From positions 1 through 52,718 of the forward strand of contig NZ_JALJRB010000031.1 of assembly GCF_022968795.1 (NCBI RefSeq): a DNA stretch of 52,718 nucleotides, in the 5' to 3' direction. Shown here one piece after another: positions 28,153 to 38,211 of this stretch. The position numbers were made by a program, and so were the translations under genes. The stretch's first letter is position 1. Each line of letters starts with the position of its first letter. The DNA is from Desulfatitalea alkaliphila (GTDB lineage: Bacteria; Desulfobacterota; Desulfobacteria; Desulfobacterales; Desulfosarcinaceae). The notes below the pieces were generated by a model, which searched no databases, was not told the DNA's origin, and saw only the letters and a list, made by a program, of their open reading frames with translations.

Positions 28153-28911
28153 ATGATCAAAGTGGTGTTCGACCAAGCCTTCTACCAAGTGTACGACCAC
28201 GACCCGGCCGCCGCGGCAGGTCGCATGGAAGCCATCATGCAAGTCATCGAGGGCGAGGTGACCTTCGTCCCCGCAGTTGAAGCCACCGAAGCACAAATCG
28301 CCGCCGTACACGGCCCAAGCCACATCACGGCGGTTCGCCGGGAAGGCCTCTACGAGATCGCCGCCTTGGCGGCCGGCGCCGCCATTCAAGCCGCCGTAAT
28401 CGGCCTCGCGGAGCCCTGCATGGCCCTGGTGCGCCCTCCCGGCCACCACGCCTCCGCCGATGACGCCTGGGGTTTCTGCCATTTCAACAACATGGCCGTC
28501 GCCCTGCACCACCTGCACAGCCAAGGCAAAATCGGCAGCGCCCTGGTGCTGGACATCGACCTGCATTACGGCGACGGTAGCGTCGACATCCTCGGCAACC
28601 GCCCCTGGGTGACCATCGAAAACCCCACCGCCACCAACCGCAAATCCTATCTGCAGACCGTGGAACGCTGCCTGGCCGCCGCACCCTTCGATATCGTGGG
28701 TATCTCCGCGGGATTCGATCACCACCAGCAGGATTGGGGCGGGCTGCTGGCTACGGAAGACTACGAAGCCATCGGCCGCATGGCCGTTGAAGCCGTGCGC
28801 CCCCGCGCTGCCGGCTGCTTTGCGGTGTTCGAGGGAGGGTACAACCACAAGGTGCTGGGTTACAATGTGCAAGCCCTACTCAGGGGAATGGCGCGCGGCC
28901 GGCTCAGTTGA
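28153..28911 (+). CDS. Histone deacetylase family protein (acetylpolyamine amidohydrolase-like)
   Basis: 252 aa. A zinc amidohydrolase of the class I/II HDAC fold. Catalytic motifs are RPPGHHA (His-His), GFCHFNNMAVAL, DIDLHYGDGS (zinc Asp and His) and AGFDHHQ (second zinc Asp), and the late loop FEGGYNHKVLGYNV. It is shorter than the usual 300-350 residues. Bacterial members deacetylate polyamines, acetoin-like compounds or proteins; the substrate here is unknown. No signal peptide. It stands alone between two repeat-rich gaps, preceded by a modest AAAGAAACCAAG site. Confidence 0.9.
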   Translation: MIKVVFDQAFYQVYDHDPAAAAGRMEAIMQVIEGEVTFVPAVEATEAQIAAVHGPSHITAVRREGLYEIAALAAGAAIQAAVIGLAEPCMALVRPPGHHASADDAWGFCHFNNMAVALHHLHSQGKIGSALVLDIDLHYGDGSVDILGNRPWVTIENPTATNRKSYLQTVERCLAAAPFDIVGISAGFDHHQQDWGGLLATEDYEAIGRMAVEAVRPRAAGCFAVFEGGYNHKVLGYNVQALLRGMARGRLS

Positions 28912-29034
28912 TCACCCGGATAACGACGCCTTCTCAACCCATGGCAGCCACAGCGAGATGGTTGTGGCCATGAATGATTGCGGGCGCGCACCGAGATGGC
29001 CACGGCGACCCTTGCAGGGTACAGGTTCAAACGC

Positions 29035-29214
29035 GAAGGGGCACGGCATGCCGTGCCCCTTGTTCGACCGGCTAAAATGGCACCTATTGCCCTGCCCTTC
29101 TGCAACCTTCCAATAGACCAGGGCATACGTCCGGGGCATACGGTGCCCCTGCGCAACCGTCCACCAGGGCACGGCATGCCGTGCCCCTACGACAGAGGCG
29201 GTGCCGATTGCCGG
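29035..29214. repeat. GTAGGGGCACGGC-family palindromes overlapping a gene end
   Basis: A perfect AAGGGGCACGGCATGCCGTG-type palindrome lies at about 29037-29062. A half-copy (GGGGCATACGGTGCCCC) follows near 29136, and a full copy GGGCACGGCATGCCGTGCCC at 29167-29186 runs into CTACGACAGAGGCGGTGCCG. This last part includes the stop and final codons of the transglycosylase on the other strand. The gap 28912-29186 has no gene. Confidence 0.88.
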
Positions 29215-30470
29215 AGACGTTGCAGGAGGGCGGGCGAGGGATAACCGTCTGGCGGTAGTGCATGCTGTTTCTGAAAATCGCGGATGGCCGATTGTGTGCT
29301 CGGGCCCGGCAAGCCGTCGGCAGCCCCCGCCACGAAACCGAGTTGGTTGAGCAGTTGTTGCAGTTCCATGATCTCGCTGCGTGTCAGTGGCGCGTGATCC
29401 GCCTCGCGTCCGTTCGCTAATGGCGGCATACCGACAATGCGGTCGGCCAAATGACCGACGGTGACGGCATAGTTGACCGAACGGTTCCAACGCATGATCA
29501 CCCGGAAATTGTCGTAGACCAAAAAAGCGGGGCCGCTTTGGCCCTGGGGCATGACAATGGCGCCTTCCATGTCCGCCGGCGGCAGTGGGCCGCCTGCGGC
29601 CCGCCGCACACCGAGGGCCGACCACTGCGCAATCGTCTTACGGGTGCGGATATCGGCCAGAGCCAGGTCGAAACGGGCGGGCAACCGCACCTCCCGACCC
29701 CATAGTTCCCCAGCTTGCCAGCCCGAATTGGCCAGAAAATTGGCCGCCGAGGAGAAGGCATCCGGCAGGCTGCCCCATATATCCTTGCGGCCGTCACCGG
29801 TGTGGTCCACGGCATACCCCATGAATGTGGAGGGCATGAATTGCATGTGCCCCATGGCACCGGCCCAGGAACCCATCATGCCGTCCGGTGTGATGTGACC
29901 CTGGTCGATGATCTTCAGCGCTTGCAAGAGCTCCGCCCGAAAAAAGCGGGCCCGGCGTTGATCGTAGGCCAGGGTCACCAGCGCATCGATGACGCGGTTG
30001 TTGCCCATATAGTCACCGAAATTGGTCTCCAAGCCCCACAGGGCAATCAAGTAGCGCGCCGGCACGCCGTAGCTGGCCTGAATTTCATTCAACAAAAGAC
30101 CATGCTTTTCCAACAGCATCCGACCGCGTTCAACCCGGGTATCGGTGACCCGGCGGTCCAGATATTGCCAGAACGTCTGCGTAAACTCCGGCTGGCGACG
30201 GTCCAGCTCGATTACGCGCACCAGGAGCGCTACATCTTGCAGGGCGGCGTCCAGGGTGGCCTCCGAGATGCCACTGTCGCGCGCCTCTTCGCGCAGGGAT
30301 GCCAGCCAGGTCGCAAAGGCCGGATCGGGGGCATCCGCCGATGCGGCCTTTGCCTGTGTCTCCGCACTTACCTGCGCCGTGCCGCCGCAGAGGACCGACA
30401 GCAAAATCAAAGCCGCTACTGCAGCCGGCACCCATGCGCTCCAATGGATTATTGATCGCGGAACCATCAT
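29187..30470 (-). CDS. Lytic murein transglycosylase (MltB family) with peptidoglycan-binding domain
   Basis: 427 aa. An N-terminal signal or signal-anchor (about residues 12-38) sends it to the periplasm. The SLT_2/MltB domain carries the catalytic Glu in LIALWGLETNFGDYMG, then AGAMGHMQFMPSTFMGYAVD and DIWGSLPDAFSSAANFLANS. A PG_binding_1 repeat closes the protein (LQQLLNQLGFVAGAADGLPG, then STQSAIRDFQ). It cleaves glycan strands to form 1,6-anhydro-muramyl ends. The last ten or so residues (RLRQSAPPLS) are encoded within a copy of the GTAGGGGCACGGC repeat flank, so the C-terminus was probably altered by repeat insertion. Confidence 0.93.
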   Translation of the reverse strand: MMVPRSIIHWSAWVPAAVAALILLSVLCGGTAQVSAETQAKAASADAPDPAFATWLASLREEARDSGISEATLDAALQDVALLVRVIELDRRQPEFTQTFWQYLDRRVTDTRVERGRMLLEKHGLLLNEIQASYGVPARYLIALWGLETNFGDYMGNNRVIDALVTLAYDQRRARFFRAELLQALKIIDQGHITPDGMMGSWAGAMGHMQFMPSTFMGYAVDHTGDGRKDIWGSLPDAFSSAANFLANSGWQAGELWGREVRLPARFDLALADIRTRKTIAQWSALGVRRAAGGPLPPADMEGAIVMPQGQSGPAFLVYDNFRVIMRWNRSVNYAVTVGHLADRIVGMPPLANGREADHAPLTRSEIMELQQLLNQLGFVAGAADGLPGPSTQSAIRDFQKQHALPPDGYPSPALLQRLRQSAPPLS

Positions 30471-30611
30471 CGTCTCCTTCTTTCAACCGAAACGCAGCTT
30501 GTCCCATTGCGACATGCCACAACCATTCTGACAGAAATGCGGCAAAGGATGCAATCTTTATCCATCTGTGGTAACGCAAAGTGTGGACAGCGAAGCCATT
30601 CGAGGACCCAC

Positions 30612-31202
30612 GTGAAGATATTAAACGCAACCATCCTGGCCAAGGTAAAATACGCAACCCTTTTTGCCATCTCCTACCTGGACCGCAAAGGCAATGCCAA
30701 ACGCTGGCACCTGGTCAGCCGGGGCGATCAGCCCAAATGCATCACCGGCGAACGCCGGCGCCCCGATGCGGCGATCATCGTTCCCTATCACCGCAACATG
30801 GACAAACTGGTGGTGATCAAGGAGTTCCGCATCCCCGTCGGTGATTACCTGTACGGTTTTCCCGCCGGCCTGCTGGACCCTAACGAAACGGTGGCGAAAG
30901 CGGCGGGCCGCGAACTGCGCGAGGAGACAGGCCTGGACCTGGTGCGCGTGTACCGTCACAGCCCGGCGCTTTTCTCCTCCGCGGGCATCACCGATGAAAC
31001 CATCGCCATGGTCTTTGCCGAAGTCGAAGGCACGCCCACCGCGCGCCACAACGCCGATTCCGAGGAAATCGAGATTTGCCTGATGGACCGCCAGGAGATT
31101 CGCGCCCTGCTCAACCGCACCGAAATCGTTTTCAGCGCCCGCGCCTGGCTGGCCATGGATGCCTTTGCGCAGCAGGGCAAAGCCTACCTGATTGGAGATT
31201 GA
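30612..31202 (+). CDS. Nudix hydrolase (ADP-ribose pyrophosphatase-like)
   Basis: 196 aa from a GTG start. The Nudix box is intact: GLLDPNETVAKAAGRELREE then TGL. FRIPVGDYLYGFPAGLLD upstream is characteristic of the ADP-ribose/NDP-sugar group. The GTG at 30612 follows CGAGGACCCAC and matches the family N-terminus; the open frame extends upstream to an ATG at 30507 without homology. It is divergent from the transglycosylase gene with a short promoter gap. Confidence 0.87.
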   Translation: MKILNATILAKVKYATLFAISYLDRKGNAKRWHLVSRGDQPKCITGERRRPDAAIIVPYHRNMDKLVVIKEFRIPVGDYLYGFPAGLLDPNETVAKAAGRELREETGLDLVRVYRHSPALFSSAGITDETIAMVFAEVEGTPTARHNADSEEIEICLMDRQEIRALLNRTEIVFSARAWLAMDAFAQQGKAYLIGD

Positions 31203-31220
31203 TTGGAGGTTCGGATGCAT

Positions 31221-31264
31221 GTAGCCGTAAATGGGACATCGCCTGTTCTCGCACGGAGGCGCCT
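31221..31264. repeat. Partial B repeat
   Basis: GACATCGCCTGTTCTCGCAC followed by GGAGGCG matches the conserved end of the B repeats at 48.5 and 52.4 kb with one change. No other part of that repeat is present. The remainder of 31203-31390 shows no gene. Confidence 0.7.
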
Positions 31265-31390
31265 CTAATCTTCCACTCTTACGCAGATTTGAGAAGTTGA
31301 AGCTTGTTTAGCTGCACGGCCCAGCATCAACTGTCATTGGCGCGAAGAATGGGCGCCCCGTTCATCCGTTTGTGAATGGCCATCGACAGA

Positions 31391-32527
31391 TCAGGTCGTG
31401 ATCTTGATCGCTTTGCGTGACGGTTGATGGGGGAAACCTTCCAGGCTTGAGATGTCGTCCTTGTCCCGCATGAAGGTGGGAGGGCTTTGCATGTAAAGTC
31501 CCAACAATTGTCCCACTGCCGCCAGGGAATCGAGGTGGGTGCGCTCGTTGCCGTGTGAGCCGTCCAGGCCGAAGCCGATCAGCGCGGTGCGGGTGTCGTT
31601 GCCGGCTTCCAGGGCCGAGGCTGAATCGCTGCGGTAGTAGCGGAACACATCGGTGCAGTACGGCACTTCATGGGCCTCGCACAAATCGATCAACTTGTGG
31701 CTCAAATGGTAGTCGAAGGGACCGGTCTGGTCCATCATGCAGATGGTGGTGCTGTGTTCGCTGGAGTTTTGCCCTTCGGCCACCGGTGCGTGATCGATGA
31801 CCACCATTTCCGCCACATCACCGTAGAGAATGGATGAGGCGCCGGATCCCACCTCTTCCGAGATGGTGAACAGCAGGTAGCAATCGGTGGGCAGGCGGAT
31901 CTCGCCGGACCGGATGGCCAGGGCCGTGGCCAGCAGGGTGGCGACCCCCGCCTTGTCGTCCAGGTGACGGGCGCAAACATAGCCGCCGGGGGTGATTTCG
32001 GGGGCCGCGTCGAAGGCGATGAAATCCCCAACCCTGTAGCCGACGGATTTCAAATCCGCGATGGTGTGGCACTTTTCGTCCACGCGCACTTCGACGTGGT
32101 CCCAGTCAATGGGCTGGGTGTCGACTTTGTCATTGTAGACGTGCCCGGAGGCCATCAGGGGCATCACGGTGCCGCGGGCGGCCTCGCCGTTGCTTTTGAA
32201 AATGGTGACCCGGCCCCCTTCGGCAAAACGGCTGGACCAGGTGCCCACCGGCGCCGGCGCGAGGCGGCCGTTGGGTTTGAGCATGCGGGTCATGGCGCCC
32301 AGGGTGTCCAGATGAACGCACACCGCCCGTTCCACTTTGCTGTTGCTGCCGGCCAGGCAGGCGCGAATGGCGCCGCGGCGCGTGACGCTGAACGGTATGT
32401 CCAGGTGGGTCAGCGCTTCGCCGACGTAATGGACCACCTGGTCCGAATAGCCGGAAGGGCTGGGGATGTTGAGCAGATCGATCAAGGTCTTCCGAAGGTA
32501 TTGCATGTCGATATTCACAGGAACCAT
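31391..32527 (-). CDS. M42-family peptidase of the NAGGN osmolyte system
   Basis: 378 aa. Metal ligands of the M42 (glutamyl aminopeptidase) fold are visible: AVCVHLDTLGAM, ARHLDDKAGVATLL (bridging Asp), TISEEVGSGAS (catalytic Glu-Glu) and VIDHAP. This subtype is a regular partner of the N-acetylglutaminylglutamine amide genes, where it may process or degrade the dipeptide; its precise role is not established. The start 32527 has GGAGG about 14 bp upstream; a later Met (32506) lacks one. It lies 24 bp after ngg and is last in the operon. Confidence 0.9.
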   Translation of the reverse strand: MVPVNIDMQYLRKTLIDLLNIPSPSGYSDQVVHYVGEALTHLDIPFSVTRRGAIRACLAGSNSKVERAVCVHLDTLGAMTRMLKPNGRLAPAPVGTWSSRFAEGGRVTIFKSNGEAARGTVMPLMASGHVYNDKVDTQPIDWDHVEVRVDEKCHTIADLKSVGYRVGDFIAFDAAPEITPGGYVCARHLDDKAGVATLLATALAIRSGEIRLPTDCYLLFTISEEVGSGASSILYGDVAEMVVIDHAPVAEGQNSSEHSTTICMMDQTGPFDYHLSHKLIDLCEAHEVPYCTDVFRYYRSDSASALEAGNDTRTALIGFGLDGSHGNERTHLDSLAAVGQLLGLYMQSPPTFMRDKDDISSLEGFPHQPSRKAIKITT

Positions 32528-32551
32528 GTTGAGCTGAATCGCCTCCTTTGA

Positions 32552-34303
32552 TTAAGCTTTTTTGCCGAGCGGCAGCGTTTCGGGGAAGAGCAAGTCGATG
32601 AACCGCTCGACCACCGGTTGGGGTTCGTGATTGGCCAGCCCGGGCCGCTCGTTGGCTTCGATGATATGGTAGTCGGGCGCCTGCAGGTCCGGCACACATA
32701 AATCGAGGCCGGTGACCGGTATGTTCAGCGCCACGGCGGCCTTTTCCGCCGCCTCGACAAGGGCGGGATGGATCTCTTCGGTGACATCGTGAATGGTGCC
32801 ACCGGTGTGCAGATTGGCCGCCTTGCGCAGCACGATGGTCTGCCCGTCGGGGGGCGTGTCCTCCATGGCGAATCCGGCCTCCGCCACGCAGCGGGCGGTT
32901 TCCTCGTCCAGGGGCACGCTGCTTTCGCCACCCGTGGCGGCCATGCGGCGGCGGTTGTACTTCTCGATCAATTGGGCCACGGTGTGTTGCCCGGTACCGG
33001 TCACCTGGGGCGGCCGGCGCACCGCGGCGGCGACGAATTTATATCCCAGAACGATCACCCGCAGGTCTTGGCCCTCCACATAGGCCTCGATGATGACATC
33101 CGGGCAGACTGCCTCGGCCGCTTGGATGGCTTTGGCCAGCGCCGCACCGTCGCGGATGTCCACGCTGATGCCGCGGCCCTGCTCGCCCCGGGCCGGTTTG
33201 ACCACCACGCGGCTCAACCGGTCGAGCACGGCCTGGTTTTCCTCATCGCTGCCGGGGGCGAACTGTTGCGGCACGTGCAGCCCGGCACGCGCCAGGGCGC
33301 GGTGGGTCAGACGCTTGTCGTCGCAGCGCATCATGGCGATTGCGGAAGTCAAATCGGTGAGCGATTCGCGGCAATGGATGGTGCGTCCCCCCAGGGTGAG
33401 GGTGAAAATAGCGGCCTCCTGGTCGACCACCTCCACCCCGATGCCCCTGCGCCGCGCTTCGTCGATGATGATCCGGGCGTAGGGGTTGAGCTCGCTGTCG
33501 GGTGCCTGGGGCATGAAGAGCTTCTCGTTGATCGGGTTCTTGCGTTTGACGCAGAAGACCGGCACGCGTTGAAATCCGATCTTCTCGTAGAGATGGATCG
33601 CCTCCTGGTTGTCGTGCATCACCGACAGATCCACGTAGTTGCGCCCGCGGGTGAAGTAGTGCTCCACCAGGTGGCGCACCAGTGCTTCGCCCACACCCGG
33701 TGCGTCGGCCGTCGGATCCACGGCCAGAGACCATAGGCTGGCGCCGTTTTCCGGGTCGTTGAAGGCCTCCACGTGATCGACCCCGGTCACCGTGCCGATG
33801 ATGCTTTGGTCGTGCAGGGTCTCGGCCACCATGTAGGTGCGCAGTTTGGTGGCATGGTAGTCCAGAATGAAATCGGGATCGCAGGTGACCATCCGGCGGC
33901 AACGGTAGATTCTGTTCATCCCTTCCACATGTTCCCGGGTGGAGACGCGGCGCACCGTGAAGATCTGGCTTCTGGCCTTGAGCGGCCGGTAATCGTGGGC
34001 CCAGATCCGGTAGGTGTGGGAGGGGTCCAGAAAGAAGCGATCCGGTGCCATGGCCAGCAGCACATGGGGATCGCGCAAGTAGAACGTGACGTCCCGCCGG
34101 CCCGGCGCTTCGCTGTTCATGGCCGCGAACAAACTGTCCGCGTCGGCGAAGGTTTGGCCGAAGATGATGCGTCCCCAACCCATGTCCACGCTGGTGTCGG
34201 GCCGCATGCGATCATAGGCCGGACTGCGCGGGGGCTCCCAATTTTTCAAGGAAGGCGAATGCATGCGATCCATTCGTCCGCCGGGGCGTTGATGCTTGTC
34301 CAT
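32552..34303 (-). CDS. ngg: N-acetylglutaminylglutamine synthetase
   Basis: 583 aa. It joins N-acetylglutamine and glutamine with ATP on the way to the osmoprotectant NAGGN. The N-terminal half holds a GNAT acetyltransferase domain (about residues 80-255; VDPTADAPGVGEALVRHLVE and HLYEKIGFQRVPVF). The C-terminal half is an ATP-grasp/GshB-like domain (RVVVKPARGEQGRGISVDIR, IIEAYVEGQDLRVIVLG, YHIIEANERPGLANHE). This domain pair is specific to the family. The start 34303 follows CTGGAGGCCATCC. It sits 17 bp downstream of asnO and upstream of the M42 peptidase. Confidence 0.93.
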   Translation of the reverse strand: MDKHQRPGGRMDRMHSPSLKNWEPPRSPAYDRMRPDTSVDMGWGRIIFGQTFADADSLFAAMNSEAPGRRDVTFYLRDPHVLLAMAPDRFFLDPSHTYRIWAHDYRPLKARSQIFTVRRVSTREHVEGMNRIYRCRRMVTCDPDFILDYHATKLRTYMVAETLHDQSIIGTVTGVDHVEAFNDPENGASLWSLAVDPTADAPGVGEALVRHLVEHYFTRGRNYVDLSVMHDNQEAIHLYEKIGFQRVPVFCVKRKNPINEKLFMPQAPDSELNPYARIIIDEARRRGIGVEVVDQEAAIFTLTLGGRTIHCRESLTDLTSAIAMMRCDDKRLTHRALARAGLHVPQQFAPGSDEENQAVLDRLSRVVVKPARGEQGRGISVDIRDGAALAKAIQAAEAVCPDVIIEAYVEGQDLRVIVLGYKFVAAAVRRPPQVTGTGQHTVAQLIEKYNRRRMAATGGESSVPLDEETARCVAEAGFAMEDTPPDGQTIVLRKAANLHTGGTIHDVTEEIHPALVEAAEKAAVALNIPVTGLDLCVPDLQAPDYHIIEANERPGLANHEPQPVVERFIDLLFPETLPLGKKA

Positions 34304-34320
34304 GGATGGCCTCCAGGAAG

Positions 34321-36093
34321 TTAAACCCCGTGCAACGTCAACCAACGCTCCAGCAGGGCGACCTGCCACAGCTTGGAACCCCGCAGGGGTGTGTGATGTG
34401 CTTCCGGGTCATCGAGCAACATCTTTACGTAGGCCGGCTCGAAAAGGTTGCGCTGCCGGGCGCTGGTGCTGGTCAGCGTATCCCTCACATAATCCAGGTA
34501 TTCGCCTTGCAGGTACTTGAGCGCCGGCACCGGAAAGTAGCCTTTGGGGCGATCGATCACGTCTGCGGGAATGATTTCACGGGCCATTTCCTTGAGGATG
34601 TACTTCCCGCCGTGATCCACCTTGAGGGCGGCCGGCATGCGGGCGGCCAGCTCCACCAGCTCGTGATCCAGAAAAGGCACCCTGGCTTCCAGCCCCCAGG
34701 CCATGGTCATATTGTCCACGCGCTTGACCGGGTCGTCCACCAGCATGACCGTGGTGTCGATCTTCAAAGCCTTGTCCACCGGCGACATGTGCGGATCTTT
34801 TTCGAACAGCCGGCGCACCAGGTTGCGGCTCCAATCTCCCTGGTGATAATCGGGGTGAACCATGCTTTTGTACTCTTCGTAACCACGGTCGAAGAACTCA
34901 CGGGCATAGTCCTCCACCGGGTCTTCACTGGCCATCATCGGCGGATACCAGTAGTAGCCGCCGAAGACTTCATCGGCGCCCTGGCCGCTTTGGACAACCT
35001 TGGCGTGGCGGGCCACTTCCCGGCTCAGGAGGTAAAAGCCGATGCAGTCGTGGCTCACCATGGGCTCGCTCATGGCCCGGATGCAGGGATCGAGGGACGG
35101 CAGCACCTGGCCGGTGTCCACCTCGATCTTGTGATGAAACGTGCCGAAATGGTCGGCGATCAGGTCGGAGTAGCGGAACTCGTCGCCCGCCTCCCCGCCG
35201 GCGGCCTCGAAACCGATGGAGAAAGTGTTCAAATCGTGAGCCCCGGCCCGGGCCAGCAACCCCACCAGCAGGCTCGAATCCAGGCCGCCCGACAGCAGCA
35301 CACCCACGGGCACGTCGGCCGTCAAGCGTCGCTGCACCGCCGCTTCCAGCGATTCCCGCAACAATCGCCCCCAATCCTCGAGGCTGTACTGTTGCCGCGC
35401 CTCATCGCGATCGAAAGAGAGCTCCCAGTAGGTGTTGAACCGTGTTTGCCCGTCGGGCGTCACCGTCATGGTGGTGGCCGGCGGCAGTTTGCGAATCCCC
35501 TGCAGGATGGTGTGGGGTGGCGGCACCACGGCATGAAAGCTCAAGTAATGGTTGAGGGCCACCGGATCGATCCGCGTGTCGATCCCGCCGCCTGCCAGCA
35601 GGGCGGGCAGGGTCGAGGCGAAGGCGAACCGCCGTGCATTCTGAGTGTAGTAAAGGGGCTTGATGCCCAGGCGATCTCGGGCCAGAAAGAGACGCCCCTC
35701 ATCACGGTGCAGGATGCAGAAGGCGAACATCCCGTTGAAACGGGTGACGCACTGTTCGCCCCAGTGGTGATAGGCTTTGAGAATCACTTCCGTGTCGCCG
35801 CTGGAGAAAAAAGTGTATCCCTTACCCTCCAATTCTTCACGCAACGCTTTGTAGTTGTATATGGCGCCGTTGTAGACGATGGTCAGCCCCAAAAAGGCAT
35901 CCACCATCGGCTGCTGCGCCTTGTCGCTCAAATCGATAATTTTCAAACGCCGATGCCCCAGCGCCACCGTGTTTTGCATGACGAGCCCGGCGCCATCGGG
36001 TCCCCGGGAGGCCATCGCATCCATCATCCGTGTCAAGCCGGACGCATCGACCGTCGATGGGTTGAAGGCTGCAATGCCGCATATGCCGCACAT
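34321..36093 (-). CDS. asnO: N-acetylglutaminylglutamine amidotransferase (asparagine synthase-like)
   Basis: 590 aa. It amidates the C-terminal carboxylate of N-acetylglutaminylglutamine, using glutamine as nitrogen donor. The mature N-terminus is MCGICGI with Cys2 the glutaminase nucleophile, followed by MASRGPDGAG, HRRLKIIDLS and VYNGAIYNYKALREEL. The synthetase half shows the PP-loop VLLSGGLDSSLL and QGADEVFGGY. The start 36093 is fixed by the required Cys2 and by GAAGGAGAAATGAC. First gene of asnO-ngg-M42. The upstream gap to argF (36094-36361) should carry divergent promoters, but none is strong. Confidence 0.94.
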   Translation of the reverse strand: MCGICGIAAFNPSTVDASGLTRMMDAMASRGPDGAGLVMQNTVALGHRRLKIIDLSDKAQQPMVDAFLGLTIVYNGAIYNYKALREELEGKGYTFFSSGDTEVILKAYHHWGEQCVTRFNGMFAFCILHRDEGRLFLARDRLGIKPLYYTQNARRFAFASTLPALLAGGGIDTRIDPVALNHYLSFHAVVPPPHTILQGIRKLPPATTMTVTPDGQTRFNTYWELSFDRDEARQQYSLEDWGRLLRESLEAAVQRRLTADVPVGVLLSGGLDSSLLVGLLARAGAHDLNTFSIGFEAAGGEAGDEFRYSDLIADHFGTFHHKIEVDTGQVLPSLDPCIRAMSEPMVSHDCIGFYLLSREVARHAKVVQSGQGADEVFGGYYWYPPMMASEDPVEDYAREFFDRGYEEYKSMVHPDYHQGDWSRNLVRRLFEKDPHMSPVDKALKIDTTVMLVDDPVKRVDNMTMAWGLEARVPFLDHELVELAARMPAALKVDHGGKYILKEMAREIIPADVIDRPKGYFPVPALKYLQGEYLDYVRDTLTSTSARQRNLFEPAYVKMLLDDPEAHHTPLRGSKLWQVALLERWLTLHGV

Positions 36094-36307
36094 GTCATTT
36101 CTCCTTCCTGAGGCATCCAAGTGATTTTCGAATCCCTCGTAGAAATTCAATAATAGATGGTATCCATTTCAGCCGAACAATTCAAGGTGCGCTGCAATCG
36201 CTGACGGCACCATTGAATCCTTGACGCAGACACCGAGATTTGATTTATGTATTTTTTTTCCGCTGATCGACCATCATTACGGGGTATTGGATGCGCAGAA
36301 ACCATGA

Positions 36308-37279
<972 letters not shown>

Positions 37280-37297
37280 TGGGCTGTGTGCGGCGCC

Positions 37298-38173
37298 CTA
37301 CCAGTCCCGGACGTCGTTGCGTTGTGCGGTTGTCGGATCCCAACGCGAGCCGTTGAGGTAGTTGGGGTCCAGGCGGCGATGCACCAGCGGCAATCGATCC
37401 ACCTCCGGCGGCTGGAAGTCGAACACCCGCGCGAGGAAACTCAAGGTGATGCGGTAGGTGGCGCCCCATAGCATTTCCCGGCCGTGATCATCCTCGTGGA
37501 TGAAACAGGGAAAGTCCTCATGGCGCAGGCGTTGCCGCTCGTTGTCGTTCTCCGGTATCACCATGGGCCGGAAACGGCCGTATCGCGCCGGATCGAGCAA
37601 GTGGCGCAGGGGAATGGGAACGATCCGCGCCACCTCCCAGTTGGGCCTGAGCCGTTGGGCCGGGGCCCATCCCACCATGGGGTGGATCACCCGCTTGAAC
37701 ATCACCAGATGTTGTTGGGGCAGCATGCCGAGAAAGCGCACCCCCAAGGGGTTGAGGCGCATCTCCTCCCACGCTTCGCGCAGACCGGCGGACAGCAGCA
37801 AGGCCAGGCGCCGCGTCCGGGGGTTGTGACGGCCACGCCAACCGGTCCACCGTTTGAGCGGAGAGCCCGGCAGGTCCATCAGGCGCGCCAACAACCGATC
37901 GGCGGGCAACGAAAAACCACCGCCGGGGCAGCACAAGTCGCCGGCCTGCCGCACCCGGGGCGAACGCTTGTTCAAGATGAGGCATGGCTCCCCTGCGTCC
38001 GCGCCGCCGGCAAATTGGCTGAGCACGAAAAGCACCACCGAATCCCTTTTGAGGGATGTCGGATCGGTGTCCGCCGGCCCCCGGGACAACGGCTCGATGC
38101 CCACCGTGCGGTCGATGTGGGCCCGCAAGGCGGACGGGTCCCGCAGCAGGTCGTTTTGCCATGCACTTCCCAT
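37298..38173 (-). CDS. CoA-pyrophosphatase-like Nudix hydrolase with an interrupted Nudix box
   Basis: 291 aa. The CoA-Nudix signature is recognisable: LILNKRSPRVRQAGDLCCPGGG, then GLREAWEEMRLNP, FLGMLPQQHLV, HPMVGW and LWGATYRIT. Between the GGG and REAWEEM halves of the Nudix box lie about 35 extra residues (FSLPADRLLA through LALLLSAG), where most CoA pyrophosphatases have about ten. The catalytic REXXEE acids are kept. The start 38173 fits the family; Shine-Dalgarno weak. It is 38 bp downstream of cysS on the same strand. Confidence 0.82.
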   Translation of the reverse strand: MGSAWQNDLLRDPSALRAHIDRTVGIEPLSRGPADTDPTSLKRDSVVLFVLSQFAGGADAGEPCLILNKRSPRVRQAGDLCCPGGGFSLPADRLLARLMDLPGSPLKRWTGWRGRHNPRTRRLALLLSAGLREAWEEMRLNPLGVRFLGMLPQQHLVMFKRVIHPMVGWAPAQRLRPNWEVARIVPIPLRHLLDPARYGRFRPMVIPENDNERQRLRHEDFPCFIHEDDHGREMLWGATYRITLSFLARVFDFQPPEVDRLPLVHRRLDPNYLNGSRWDPTTAQRNDVRDW

Positions 38174-38211
38174 ATACGATGCCTCAAGGGGGTGTTCCCC
38201 CGGCTTGCGCC

